This document shows positions 1 to 6,327 of a DNA stretch of 11,347 nt, in pieces. Made by a program: the position numbers and the translations under genes. The DNA is from an uncultured Lachnospiraceae bacterium (GTDB lineage Bacteria; Bacillota; Clostridia; Lachnospirales; Lachnospiraceae): NCBI GenBank assembly GCA_949283905.1, contig CASDUB010000144.1:1-11347 (forward strand), written 5' to 3'. Position 1 is the first letter of the stretch. The number at the start of each line of letters is the position of its first letter. Below the pieces are notes generated by a model, which searched no databases, was not told where the DNA came from, and saw only the letters and a program-made list of their open reading frames with translations.

Positions 1-86
1 ACCTCATATCCCTCAGCTCCAAACATCTGTCTGAAAGCAAGTCTACCAATACGTCCAAATCCGTTAATTGCTACTCTTACTGACAT
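1..86 (-). CDS. gap: Glyceraldehyde-3-phosphate dehydrogenase, N-terminal fragment (runs off the left edge)
   Basis: Only the first 28 codons plus 2 nt are in the window. The translation begins MSVRVAINGFGRIGRLAFRQ, which is the hallmark start of GAPDH: the beta strand and glycine-rich turn (INGFGRIGR, about residues 7-15) of the NAD-binding Rossmann fold. The enzyme oxidises glyceraldehyde-3-phosphate to 1,3-bisphosphoglycerate in cytosolic glycolysis. The start at 86 is supported by GGGAGG (95-100), about 8 nt upstream. The catalytic cysteine region lies outside the window, so completeness cannot be judged. The gene has its own promoter candidates (143-171 and 213-240), so it is probably not simply the tail of the isc operon. 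Other glycolytic genes such as pgk would be expected downstream, but this cannot be seen. Confidence 0.93.
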   Translation of the reverse strand, partial: MSVRVAINGFGRIGRLAFRQMFGAEGYE

Positions 87-142
87 TATTATTTGCCTCC
101 CAAATTAATTTATTTTGTATATACCATACCTCAGCATCAATC

Positions 143-171
143 ATAATACTTTAGTTTTCAATAAAACTCAA
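143..171 (-). promoter_or_regulatory. Sigma-A-type promoter candidate for gap (proximal)
   Basis: On the minus strand, TTGAGT (166-171) and TATTAT (143-148) are separated by 17 nt, each matching the housekeeping consensus at 5 of 6 positions or close to it. Transcription would start near 136, giving a leader of about 50 nt before the gap start at 86. This is a visual match only. Confidence 0.6.
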
Positions 172-212
172 TATGTAGATTGAAAAAAATTTATCAATCA
201 AAACAAAAAATA

Positions 213-240
213 ATTATACATTATTGATAAATCCGCTCAA
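213..240 (-). promoter_or_regulatory. Second, distal promoter candidate for gap
   Basis: On the minus strand, TTGAGC (235-240) and a perfect TATAAT (213-218) are separated by 16 nt. It sits just beyond the stop of the PHP gene (253) and upstream of the proximal candidate, so gap may have tandem promoters. The surrounding DNA is very AT-rich, which raises the chance of a spurious match. No clear terminator was found between the PHP stop and this site, only an 8-bp AU-rich inverted repeat at 242-264 that overlaps the stop codon. Confidence 0.4.
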
Positions 241-252
241 TAATCATATGAA

Positions 253-1005
253 TTATATATGATTGAAGCCAAAATCATGCAAATATAACAATGTTCTGTC
301 AAAATCTGCGCCTATGTCTTCTGCCTTATGTGCGTCCGATCCCATAACGATATTTTCGCCTCCGAGTTCTCTGTAGCGCTTCAATATCTCAGGATACGGA
401 TGGACATATTTAAGTCCCTTTCTGAGGCCGGCCGTATTTACTTCAAGAGCAATATTATTTTTTATGAGATGTTTCAGTATCTCATCTATTATATCCGCGT
501 TTTCGCTGTAGGAATACGCCCTGTCTTTTTCATATCCGTATCTGACCACATAATCGATATGCCCGAACGTATCAAATCCTGTACAGTTTTCCAGACAATC
601 AAGCGCCGTCTCAAAATATCTCCGGTAAAATTCCCTGTCGGTCATATCGAATTTTTCTCTTTCGTAAGGGTCTTTGTCATCCATCAGATGAACAGATCCT
701 ATCCTGTATTCGAACGGATATTTATTTATGAGCGCCTGAATTTTGTCGTTTATGTCCTTTTTCAGGCCGAGCTCCACGCCTATATGCACCGATATTTTAT
801 CGCTGTATTTTTCTTTTAATTCGTAGAGCTCTTTAAAATATCTGTCGGCGTCAAAGGAAAAACCGCCTCCGGGAAAGTCTATATCATAATGATCCGTAAA
901 CCATATATCCTCCATATTAAGGCTTATGGCCTTACGGATACAGTTTTCCGGATCTTCATTCGAATCTTCCGAAAACCGGGTATGCAGATGTCTGTCACCT
1001 ATCAT
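253..1005 (-). CDS. hisJ: PHP-domain phosphoesterase, histidinol-phosphatase HisJ/HisK family
   Basis: This 250-residue protein matches the PHP-type histidinol-phosphatases, which hydrolyse histidinol phosphate to histidinol (EC 3.1.3.15) with a cluster of metal ions, in the cytosol. Visible metal-ligand motifs in order are H6-x-H8 (DRHLHT), D38-H39 (FTDHYD), E78 (GVELG), H106 (GSVHLMD), H149 (FGHID) and D224-x-H226 (GSDAH). The length fits the family. The start at 1005 has GGAGG (1015-1019) 9 nt upstream, and its ATG overlaps the mnmA stop in an ATGA, so translation is probably coupled. It is the last gene of the isc-mnmA operon, with no other his gene in view. The family call is firm. The substrate is inferred, and another small phosphate ester or nucleotide is possible. 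Confidence 0.82.
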   Translation of the reverse strand: MIGDRHLHTRFSEDSNEDPENCIRKAISLNMEDIWFTDHYDIDFPGGGFSFDADRYFKELYELKEKYSDKISVHIGVELGLKKDINDKIQALINKYPFEYRIGSVHLMDDKDPYEREKFDMTDREFYRRYFETALDCLENCTGFDTFGHIDYVVRYGYEKDRAYSYSENADIIDEILKHLIKNNIALEVNTAGLRKGLKYVHPYPEILKRYRELGGENIVMGSDAHKAEDIGADFDRTLLYLHDFGFNHI

Positions 1006-2054
1006 TTTATGGTACCTCCGAGAGCAACATAATCATCTTTATATAAAACGAGGGCCTGTCCCGGCGTCGCCGCTCTTACAGGCTCTAAAAAACGCGCCGT
1101 TATCTCATCTTCACCTGTCCTGTATATCCTGCAGGGCGTTCCCTTATGTCCGTATCGGATCTTTCCGACAAATTCATCGCCGTCATTAAACTTTGCCGTT
1201 CCCATAAAAGAAATGTTATTGCAGCACACATCAGATGTGAACATGTCTTCGTTTTCAGCTATCACAACTTCATTTGTCTCAGGTCTTAATTCCTTCACGA
1301 ATACTCTGTGTCCCATAGGAAGATTAAGTCCTCTCCTCTGACCTATCGTATAATTCAGCAGGCCCTGATGTTCTCCGAGCACATTGCCCTTCATATCTAC
1401 AAAATTGCCTTTCGGCATCTGAACTCCCGTGTATCTTTTAATAAAAGACGCGTAATCATTGTCCGGAATAAAGCATATTTCCTGGCTGTCGCTTTTGTGC
1501 GCTACAGGAAGGCCGGCTTTTTCGGCTATTTCCCTGATTTTTGATTTTTCATATGCTCCGACAGGCATGATCGTATGCGCCAGCTGCTCCTGCGTCAGTT
1601 TATAAAGCGCATATGTCTGATCTTTTGCCGCCGTCACAGAATTGCATACGGCATATCTGCCGTTCGGCAGTTTCTTTATCTGCGCGTAATGCCCTGTAGC
1701 TATATAATCGGCTCCCAGTTCTTTGCTTCTTTCAAGAAGCGCCTCCCATTTAACATATCGGTTACAGACTATGCACGGATTCGGAGTTCTCGCGTGAAGA
1801 TATTCGTCCGCGAAATAGTCCATTACATTTTTCTTGAAGGCATCGCCAAAGTCCATCACATAATAAGGTATATCAAGTACTTTAGCCACACGTTCGGCGT
1901 CATCGGCGGCTAAAAAGCCGCCGCATCCTTCTTCTTTATCATTCCACATGCGCATGGTGACGCCTATTACTTCATAACCCTGTTCTTTCAGAAGATATGC
2001 CGCTGCAGAAGAGTCCACTCCGCCCGACATACCTACGACTACTTTTTTCTTCAT
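1002..2054 (-). CDS. mnmA: tRNA-specific 2-thiouridylase MnmA
   Basis: MnmA adenylates U34 of the Lys, Glu and Gln tRNAs and replaces its 2-oxygen with sulfur supplied by a cysteine desulfurase, in the cytosol. The PP-loop GMSGGVDSS is at residues 8-16. TPNPCIVCN (90-98) holds the nucleophile-type cysteine C97, and SQEICFIPD (190-198) holds the second catalytic cysteine C194. GHYAQ (121-125) is also conserved. At 350 residues it is close to the usual 360-370. C94 creates a CxxC where E. coli MnmA has DxxC. The start at 2054 lies 2 nt after the iscU stop, and the only strong AGGAGG (2071-2076) is 16 nt away inside iscU, so translation is probably coupled to iscU. Position directly behind iscS-iscU implies IscS as sulfur donor without a Tus relay. 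Confidence 0.96.
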   Translation of the reverse strand: MKKKVVVGMSGGVDSSAAAYLLKEQGYEVIGVTMRMWNDKEEGCGGFLAADDAERVAKVLDIPYYVMDFGDAFKKNVMDYFADEYLHARTPNPCIVCNRYVKWEALLERSKELGADYIATGHYAQIKKLPNGRYAVCNSVTAAKDQTYALYKLTQEQLAHTIMPVGAYEKSKIREIAEKAGLPVAHKSDSQEICFIPDNDYASFIKRYTGVQMPKGNFVDMKGNVLGEHQGLLNYTIGQRRGLNLPMGHRVFVKELRPETNEVVIAENEDMFTSDVCCNNISFMGTAKFNDGDEFVGKIRYGHKGTPCRIYRTGEDEITARFLEPVRAATPGQALVLYKDDYVALGGTIK

Positions 2055-2056
2055 AA

Positions 2057-2494
2057 TCAGTAGTCCGGATCCTCCTCTTCTTCTCCTATATCTGTCTTTG
2101 GTTTTTCGAGGCCTTCGATCTTAATTCCGTTTTTCTGGGCATAGTCCCAAAGCGCTGCATGAATCGCCTCTTCGGCAAGAAGCGAGCAATGAACTTTTAC
2201 GGGAGGAAGACCGTCAAGAGCTTCCATAACAGCCTTATTTGTGATCTCAAGAGCTTCGTAAATTGTTTTTCCTTTTACGAGTTCTGTTGCCATACTGCTT
2301 GTTGCCACTGCCGCGCCGCATCCGAATGTTTTGAATTTGCAGTCGCGTATTACCTGATTTTCATCGATATCAAGATATATTCTCATGATATCTCCGCATT
2401 TTGCGTTTCCTACTGTTCCTACGCCGCTGGCGTTCTCTATTTCTCCTACATTTCTCGGATTCTGGAAATGATCAATAACTTTTTCGCTGTACAT
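2057..2494 (-). CDS. iscU: Fe-S cluster assembly scaffold IscU (NifU N-terminal type)
   Basis: IscU builds [2Fe-2S]/[4Fe-4S] clusters from sulfur delivered by IscS and hands them to target proteins. The three conserved cysteines are C33 (AKCGD), C59 (FGCGA) and C103 (VHCSL), with the usual D35 and H102. The LPPVK segment at 96-100 matches the peptide that E. coli IscU presents to the HscA chaperone. The 145-residue length is slightly longer than the 125-130 typical of IscU because of a C-terminal tail that ends in an acidic patch (GEEEEDPDY). The start at 2494 has AGGA (2501-2504), 6 nt upstream. It lies 59 nt after iscS and 2 nt before mnmA. There is no C-terminal NifU domain and no neighbouring iscA, hscA, hscB or fdx. 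Confidence 0.95.
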   Translation of the reverse strand: MYSEKVIDHFQNPRNVGEIENASGVGTVGNAKCGDIMRIYLDIDENQVIRDCKFKTFGCGAAVATSSMATELVKGKTIYEALEITNKAVMEALDGLPPVKVHCSLLAEEAIHAALWDYAQKNGIKIEGLEKPKTDIGEEEEDPDY

Positions 2495-2526
2495 AATTTT
2501 TCCTGCCTTTTCTGTATTTTTATTAT

Positions 2527-2544
2527 TTTGATTTTTTAATCAAA
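2527..2544 (-). other. Small hairpin in the iscS-iscU gap
   Basis: A perfect 7-bp inverted repeat, TTTGATT with AATCAAA and a 4-nt loop, lies between the iscS stop (2554) and the iscU start. On the transcribed strand it is followed by A-rich RNA, not a U-run, so it does not look like a terminator. It might be a processing or stability element in the isc mRNA, or chance in AT-rich DNA. Confidence 0.3.
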
Positions 2545-2553
2545 GGTACTTTA

Positions 2554-3753
2554 TCATTTAAACTTTGTATCAATGATAGATTTTTTCTTTCCTGCCTTAA
2601 AATCCTCATAAAGAGGGCTCATAGATCTGAGCTGAGCGATTATTTCCTTAATACAGTCAACTACGTAATCTATCTCTTCTTTTGTTGTTTCGTCGCTGAG
2701 GGTAAGTCTCAGTGAACCGTGGGCTATTTCGTGAGGAAGTCCTATCGCAAGCAATACATGCGACGGATCAAGGGAGCCCGAAGTACACGCCGAACCGCTT
2801 GAAGCGCAGATTCCCTTCATGTCGAGCATCATCAAAAGCGACTCGCCTTCAACAAATTCGAAACTGAAATTAGCGTTATTCGGAAGTCTCTTTTCCGGAT
2901 GGCCGTTCAGTTTTGTCTGAGGCACTTCACTGAGCACTCTTTTGATCAGGTAATCCCTGAGCTCTGTTTCTTTAGCAGTTCTTTCTTTCATGGTACGGTT
3001 CGCAAGTTCAGCTGCAGCGCCGTATCCTACAATACCCGGAACATTTTCAGTTCCCGCTCTTCTCTTTCTTTCCTGAGCTCCGCCATGGATAAACGAACGT
3101 ATCTTAACGCCCTTTCTGATGTATAAGAAACCGATTCCCTTCGGTCCGTTGATCTTATGGCCGCTGGAGCTGAGCATATCAATATTTAACTCATCGACAT
3201 TTATCGGAAGCTGTCCGAACGCCTGCACCGCGTCTGTATGGAAAAGAATATTGTTGGCTTTGGCTATCTCTCCTATCTCTTTTATAGGCTGAACGGAACC
3301 GATCTCGTTATTTGCAAACATAACAGAGATCAGGATAGTCTCAGGCGTAATAGCCGCCTTCAATTCTTCAAGATCTACGATACCGTCCTTATCCACATTG
3401 AGGTATGTGATCCTTGCGCCGAGTTTTTCAAGATATTCGCACGTGTGAAGGATCGCATGATGCTCGATCTTTGTCGTGATGATATGATTGCCTTTTCCTT
3501 TTAAAAGTTCATATGTTGCCTTTAAAGCCCAGTTGTCGGCTTCGCTTCCTCCGGCGGTAAAATATATATTTTCCGCATTTGTTCCGAGAACCTGAGCGAT
3601 CTGTTCGCGGGCTTTGTCTATAGCTTCTTTACTCTTCTGCGCAATGGTATAGATACTTGAAGGATTGCCGTATAATTCCGAAAAATACGGAAGCATTGCT
3701 TCAACTACCGCCGGCGCTGTTTTTGTTGTTGCCGCATTATCTAAGTAAATCAT
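2554..3753 (-). CDS. iscS: Cysteine desulfurase IscS (NifS family)
   Basis: This PLP enzyme converts cysteine to alanine and carries the sulfur as a persulfide for Fe-S assembly (IscU) and tRNA thiolation (MnmA). From the start used here (399 residues), landmarks are the N-terminal MIYLDNAATT, H99 (EHHA), D174 and Q177 (HTDAVQ), the PLP lysine K200 in SSGHKINGPKG, and the active-site loop CASSGSACTSGSLDPSHV with persulfide cysteine C323. A second cysteine, C316, lies in the same segment. A longer frame starts at 3771 but has no ribosome site; the ATG at 3753 has GGAG (3762-3765) 8 nt upstream and gives the conserved family N-terminus. It lies 39 nt after iscR. The mobile loop bearing SACTSG marks the IscS/NifS group, not SufS. 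Confidence 0.96.
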   Translation of the reverse strand: MIYLDNAATTKTAPAVVEAMLPYFSELYGNPSSIYTIAQKSKEAIDKAREQIAQVLGTNAENIYFTAGGSEADNWALKATYELLKGKGNHIITTKIEHHAILHTCEYLEKLGARITYLNVDKDGIVDLEELKAAITPETILISVMFANNEIGSVQPIKEIGEIAKANNILFHTDAVQAFGQLPINVDELNIDMLSSSGHKINGPKGIGFLYIRKGVKIRSFIHGGAQERKRRAGTENVPGIVGYGAAAELANRTMKERTAKETELRDYLIKRVLSEVPQTKLNGHPEKRLPNNANFSFEFVEGESLLMMLDMKGICASSGSACTSGSLDPSHVLLAIGLPHEIAHGSLRLTLSDETTKEEIDYVVDCIKEIIAQLRSMSPLYEDFKAGKKKSIIDTKFK

Positions 3754-3792
3754 CTTTTTATCTCCAATCATAATTATATATCGTTTTGTTTT

Positions 3793-4257
3793 TTAGTTTT
3801 GCTTCTGTTCGCATGAGCGGACGACTTCGCCCGCATGGCAGTGGGTCTTGCCCTGCTCTATAAGTTCCTGAAGCATTATCGAATCAACAGCGTTCTGTAT
3901 GGCGTCATTCATTTTCTTCCATACATACTTTGTAACACAGCTGTCCGCTCCGTCACAATTGCCGTCGCCGTTTACGGCTCCGCATGAAACAGGATTCAGG
4001 TCTCCTTCCAAAGCCCTTAATACATCTCCGACCGAAATCTCTCTTGGGTCTTTCGCCAGCATGTATCCTCCGCCTGCTCCTCTGACCGAATTAATCAGCC
4101 CCGCTTTTTTCAAGGGACGCATGAGCTGTTCAAGATAAGGTTCCGATATACCCTGTCTCTGTGAAATACTCTGTATCGATACAGCTTCATTTTCACTGTT
4201 GATGGCAAGATCTATGATCGCGCGCAGACCGTATCTTCCCTTCGTTGATAGTTTCAT
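3793..4257 (-). CDS. iscR: Rrf2-family Fe-S regulator IscR
   Basis: This 154-residue Rrf2 regulator starts with MKLSTKGRYGLRAIIDLA, the conserved winged-helix entry. The recognition helix region (ISEPYLEQLMRPLKKAGL) is at about 37-54 and the wing (SVRGAGGGYML) at 57-67. Three cysteines, C92, C101 and C107, occupy the cluster-binding loop, comparable to C92/C98/C104 of E. coli IscR but with wider spacing. C140 and C149 are extra near the C-terminus. In the known family, the [2Fe-2S] form represses the isc operon when Fe-S supply is adequate. It is the first gene of the operon, with an excellent AGGAGG close before the ATG. Its promoter carries two palindromes of IscR-site type. A cysteine regulator such as CymR also belongs to Rrf2 but lacks these cysteines. 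Confidence 0.93.
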   Translation of the reverse strand: MKLSTKGRYGLRAIIDLAINSENEAVSIQSISQRQGISEPYLEQLMRPLKKAGLINSVRGAGGGYMLAKDPREISVGDVLRALEGDLNPVSCGAVNGDGNCDGADSCVTKYVWKKMNDAIQNAVDSIMLQELIEQGKTHCHAGEVVRSCEQKQN

Positions 4258-4286
4258 TTCAACCTCCTGAACATTTCAGTCTTTTT

Positions 4287-4311
4287 AATTCCGACAAATT
4301 CACTCGGATTT
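4287..4311. promoter_or_regulatory. IscR-type operator 1 (downstream of the isc start site)
   Basis: A 25-bp palindrome, AATTCCGA - 9 nt - TCGGATTT, lies just downstream of the predicted isc transcription start (about +7 to +31). It is 20 of 25 identical to the second copy at 4356-4380. The CCGAC...TCGG core and overall 25-bp geometry match the E. coli type 1 IscR site as I remember it. The position suits repression by blocking the polymerase. Confidence 0.72.
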
Positions 4312-4323
4312 ATTTCTATTTGG

Positions 4324-4352
4324 ATAATATCACTGTAAAATCTCAAAGTCAA
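4324..4352 (-). promoter_or_regulatory. isc operon promoter
   Basis: On the minus strand, TTGACT (4347-4352) and TATTAT (4324-4329) are separated by exactly 17 nt, each 5 of 6 to consensus. Transcription should start near 4317, giving a leader of about 60 nt before iscR at 4257. The promoter is bracketed by the two IscR-type palindromes, the upstream one only 3 bp from the -35 box. Confidence 0.78.
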
Positions 4353-4355
4353 CAA

Positions 4356-4380
4356 AAATCCGACAATTTTTATCGGATTT
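4356..4380. promoter_or_regulatory. IscR-type operator 2 (upstream of the isc -35 box)
   Basis: A 25-bp palindrome, AAATCCGA - 9 nt - TCGGATTT, has perfect 8-bp arms. It ends 3 bp from the -35 box, about -39 to -63 from the start site. Its centre is 69 bp from the centre of operator 1. It also lies between the antiporter terminator and the isc promoter, so it is not inside any gene. Confidence 0.75.
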
Positions 4381-4423
4381 CTTTGAGCCTTATTTCCCTC
4401 TTTTTTCCGTTCTTTCTGCAATG

Positions 4424-4459
4424 AAATACCCCTTTACCGTAAATGGCAAAGGGGCATTT
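4424..4459 (-). terminator. Intrinsic terminator candidate after the NhaC gene
   Basis: A 15-bp stem with a 6-nt loop lies 22 nt past the antiporter stop. The core is AAATGCCCCTTTGCC paired with GGTAAAGGGGTATTT, including two G-U pairs. On the minus strand the trailing U-rich part (TATTTCATT) is short, so efficiency is uncertain. It separates the antiporter transcript from the isc promoter region. Confidence 0.65.
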
Positions 4460-4481
4460 GAAGCTTTTCATGATTTTTAAT

Positions 4482-6266
4482 TTATGCGTTTTTTCCCGTG
4501 ATCTTTTTAATTATGAGAAGCGTTATGATCATAAGGGCTATCGCAATCGGAAGAGCTATCATCCAGTTGCAGATAATACCTGCTATCACATAGCTTACCG
4601 CCGATACTGCAGCTACCGTCATCGCATACGGAAGCTGTGTAGATACATGGTTGATATGATCGCACTGGGCTCCCGCCGACGACATGATAGTCGTATCCGA
4701 AATAGGCGAACAGTGGTCGCCGCATACAGCTCCCGCCATACAAGCAGAAACCGCAACAATAGTGATAGGTTCTCCTGCAGAAAATACGCTCAAAACAATA
4801 GGAATAAGGATTCCGAACGTTCCCCATGATGTACCTGTGGCAAATGAAAGACCTACCGCGATAAGGAAGATAATCGCCGGAAGGAGCATCTGGAATCCTG
4901 CCGCGCTGCCTTCTACAAGCTGGGAAATAAATACTTTTGCGCCGAGGGAGTCAGTCATCGCCTTAAGAGTCCATGCGCATGAAAGTATAAGTATGGCAGG
5001 AACCATGGCACTGAATCCCTCCGGTATGGATGCCATGAGTTCTTTAAACGGAACAACTCTTCTGATCATATAGTAGATAACGGCAATTATGATGGCTACA
5101 AACGCTCCGAGAGCAAGGCCTACCGAAGCGTCGCTGTTTGAAAACGCCGTTACGAAATCCGTTCCGCTGAAAAATCCGCCCGAATATATCATTCCCGTTA
5201 TACATGCGATGATAAGCACTATGATTGGAAATACGAGATCGGAAACTTTTCCTCTCGGATTTGATTTCATTTCCGTTACGGCCTGTTTTGTTCCCGATGT
5301 AAAAAGATCGTTTTTCTCGATTGCATTTTTCTCATGCACCTTCATAGGACCGTAATCGGTATTTGTTACGGCAAGGAATATCATCATAACGATAGTAAGG
5401 AGCGCATAGAAATTGTACGGTATCGCGCTGATAAATAAAGCGATTCCGTTTTCGGCTCCGGCCGCATTGGCAAATCCCGCAACCGCCGCCGCCCATGAGG
5501 AGATCGGCGCAATGATACATACGGGAGCCGCCGTAGCGTCTATCAGATATGAAAGTTTAGCACGTGAAATATGATGGCTGTCTGTTATCGGTCTCATTAC
5601 AGAACCGACTGTCAGACAGTTGAAATAGTCGTCTATAAATATAAGTATACCGAGAGCTATCGTTGCCAGCTGCGCTCCGACTCTCGATTTAATGTGGGTT
5701 GAAGCCCATCTTCCGAAAGCGGCAGAGCCTCCCGCTTTATTCATCATCGCTACAAGCGTTCCGAGAAGGACAAGGAATATAAGGATTCCCATGTTGTACG
5801 GATCGGCAATGTTCGCGATAAATCCGTCGCAGACAACATGCGTAAGCGTTCCTTCAAAATTTCCGCCGGCATATATCACGCCGCCGACGATGATACCTAC
5901 AATAAGCGATGAATAAACCTCTTTAGTTATAAGCGCCAGCGCAATAGCCACTACAGGCGCCAAAAGTGAAAGCCATGTGGCGTAAGCTCCTACATCCTGT
6001 CTTACTGTATCGATAGCAATATCTACATTGGTCTCAAAATCCGGATCAGAGCTGAGATTGTCGGCATATGCGTCAACATATTCCAAAGCCGCGTCCGGAT
6101 CGGTAAGGTCGATCGCTCCATCGGCTGTTTCTTCAGCAGTAACTGCAGTTTCTTCCGTTTCATCTGCCGAAACCGGGCGCATCACAGCCGTAAATATACC
6201 GATAATGAACATGATGATGCACATGATCACTACAGCGCGAAAGCCTCTTCTTCCAACACTTTTCAT
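4482..6266 (-). CDS. nhaC: NhaC-family Na+/H+ antiporter with acidic N-terminal ectodomain
   Basis: This is a polytopic membrane protein of 594 residues and about a dozen hydrophobic segments, fitting the NhaC antiporter family (Na+ extrusion against H+). Family-like motifs are FIDDYFNCLTVGSVMRP (210-226) and CGDHCSPISDTTIMSS (515-530), followed by CDHINHVSTQLPYA (535-548). It is longer than many NhaC proteins because of an N-terminal addition: a basic start and hydrophobic segment (about 11-30), a signal-peptidase-like PVSA/DE junction near 34, and an acidic stretch at 35-91 with 19 Asp/Glu and one Arg. The start at 6266 has a GGGGG-containing ribosome site (6277-6281), 10 nt upstream. It follows the ior-paaK-ACT operon after a hairpin. 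Cation preference cannot be read from sequence, and some relatives carry organic acids or amino acids. Confidence 0.85.
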   Translation of the reverse strand: MKSVGRRGFRAVVIMCIIMFIIGIFTAVMRPVSADETEETAVTAEETADGAIDLTDPDAALEYVDAYADNLSSDPDFETNVDIAIDTVRQDVGAYATWLSLLAPVVAIALALITKEVYSSLIVGIIVGGVIYAGGNFEGTLTHVVCDGFIANIADPYNMGILIFLVLLGTLVAMMNKAGGSAAFGRWASTHIKSRVGAQLATIALGILIFIDDYFNCLTVGSVMRPITDSHHISRAKLSYLIDATAAPVCIIAPISSWAAAVAGFANAAGAENGIALFISAIPYNFYALLTIVMMIFLAVTNTDYGPMKVHEKNAIEKNDLFTSGTKQAVTEMKSNPRGKVSDLVFPIIVLIIACITGMIYSGGFFSGTDFVTAFSNSDASVGLALGAFVAIIIAVIYYMIRRVVPFKELMASIPEGFSAMVPAILILSCAWTLKAMTDSLGAKVFISQLVEGSAAGFQMLLPAIIFLIAVGLSFATGTSWGTFGILIPIVLSVFSAGEPITIVAVSACMAGAVCGDHCSPISDTTIMSSAGAQCDHINHVSTQLPYAMTVAAVSAVSYVIAGIICNWMIALPIAIALMIITLLIIKKITGKNA

Positions 6267-6291
6267 CTTTTTGGTTCCCCCTTATAAAATC

Positions 6292-6320
6292 TTTTGGGGT
6301 CAAAATTATTGACCCCAAAA
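6292..6320 (-). terminator. Perfect 12-bp inverted repeat between the ACT gene and nhaC
   Basis: TTTTGGGGTCAA and TTGACCCCAAAA flank a 5-nt loop. It starts 7 nt past the ACT-protein stop and is about 25 nt before the nhaC start. On the minus strand the 3' side reads AAAA then GATTTTATAAGG, so the U-run is short and delayed. It may end the ior operon only partially, allowing read-through into nhaC, for which no separate promoter was seen. Confidence 0.6.
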
Positions 6321-6327
6321 TGATAAA

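Noticed and set aside
242..264. Inverted repeat AATCATAT/ATATGATT as terminator of the isc operon
   Set aside because: The stem is almost all A-U, overlaps the PHP stop codon and has no convincing U-run, so it was not called as a terminator.
328..819. Plus-strand open frame of 163 codons opposite the PHP gene, and similar plus-strand frames across the window
   Set aside because: Each lies opposite a well-supported minus-strand gene, with no family motif or good ribosome site. They are shadows of that gene's codon pattern.
3754..3771. Longer iscS start giving six extra residues (MIGDKK)
   Set aside because: The ATG at 3769-3771 has no ribosome site, while GGAG lies 8 nt before the ATG at 3753, which also gives the conserved MIYLDNAATT start.
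3773..3779. TATAAT-like sequence in the iscR-iscS gap as an internal promoter
   Set aside because: The minus strand has TATAAT here, but nothing resembling a -35 box lies 15-19 nt upstream, and the region is very AT-rich.
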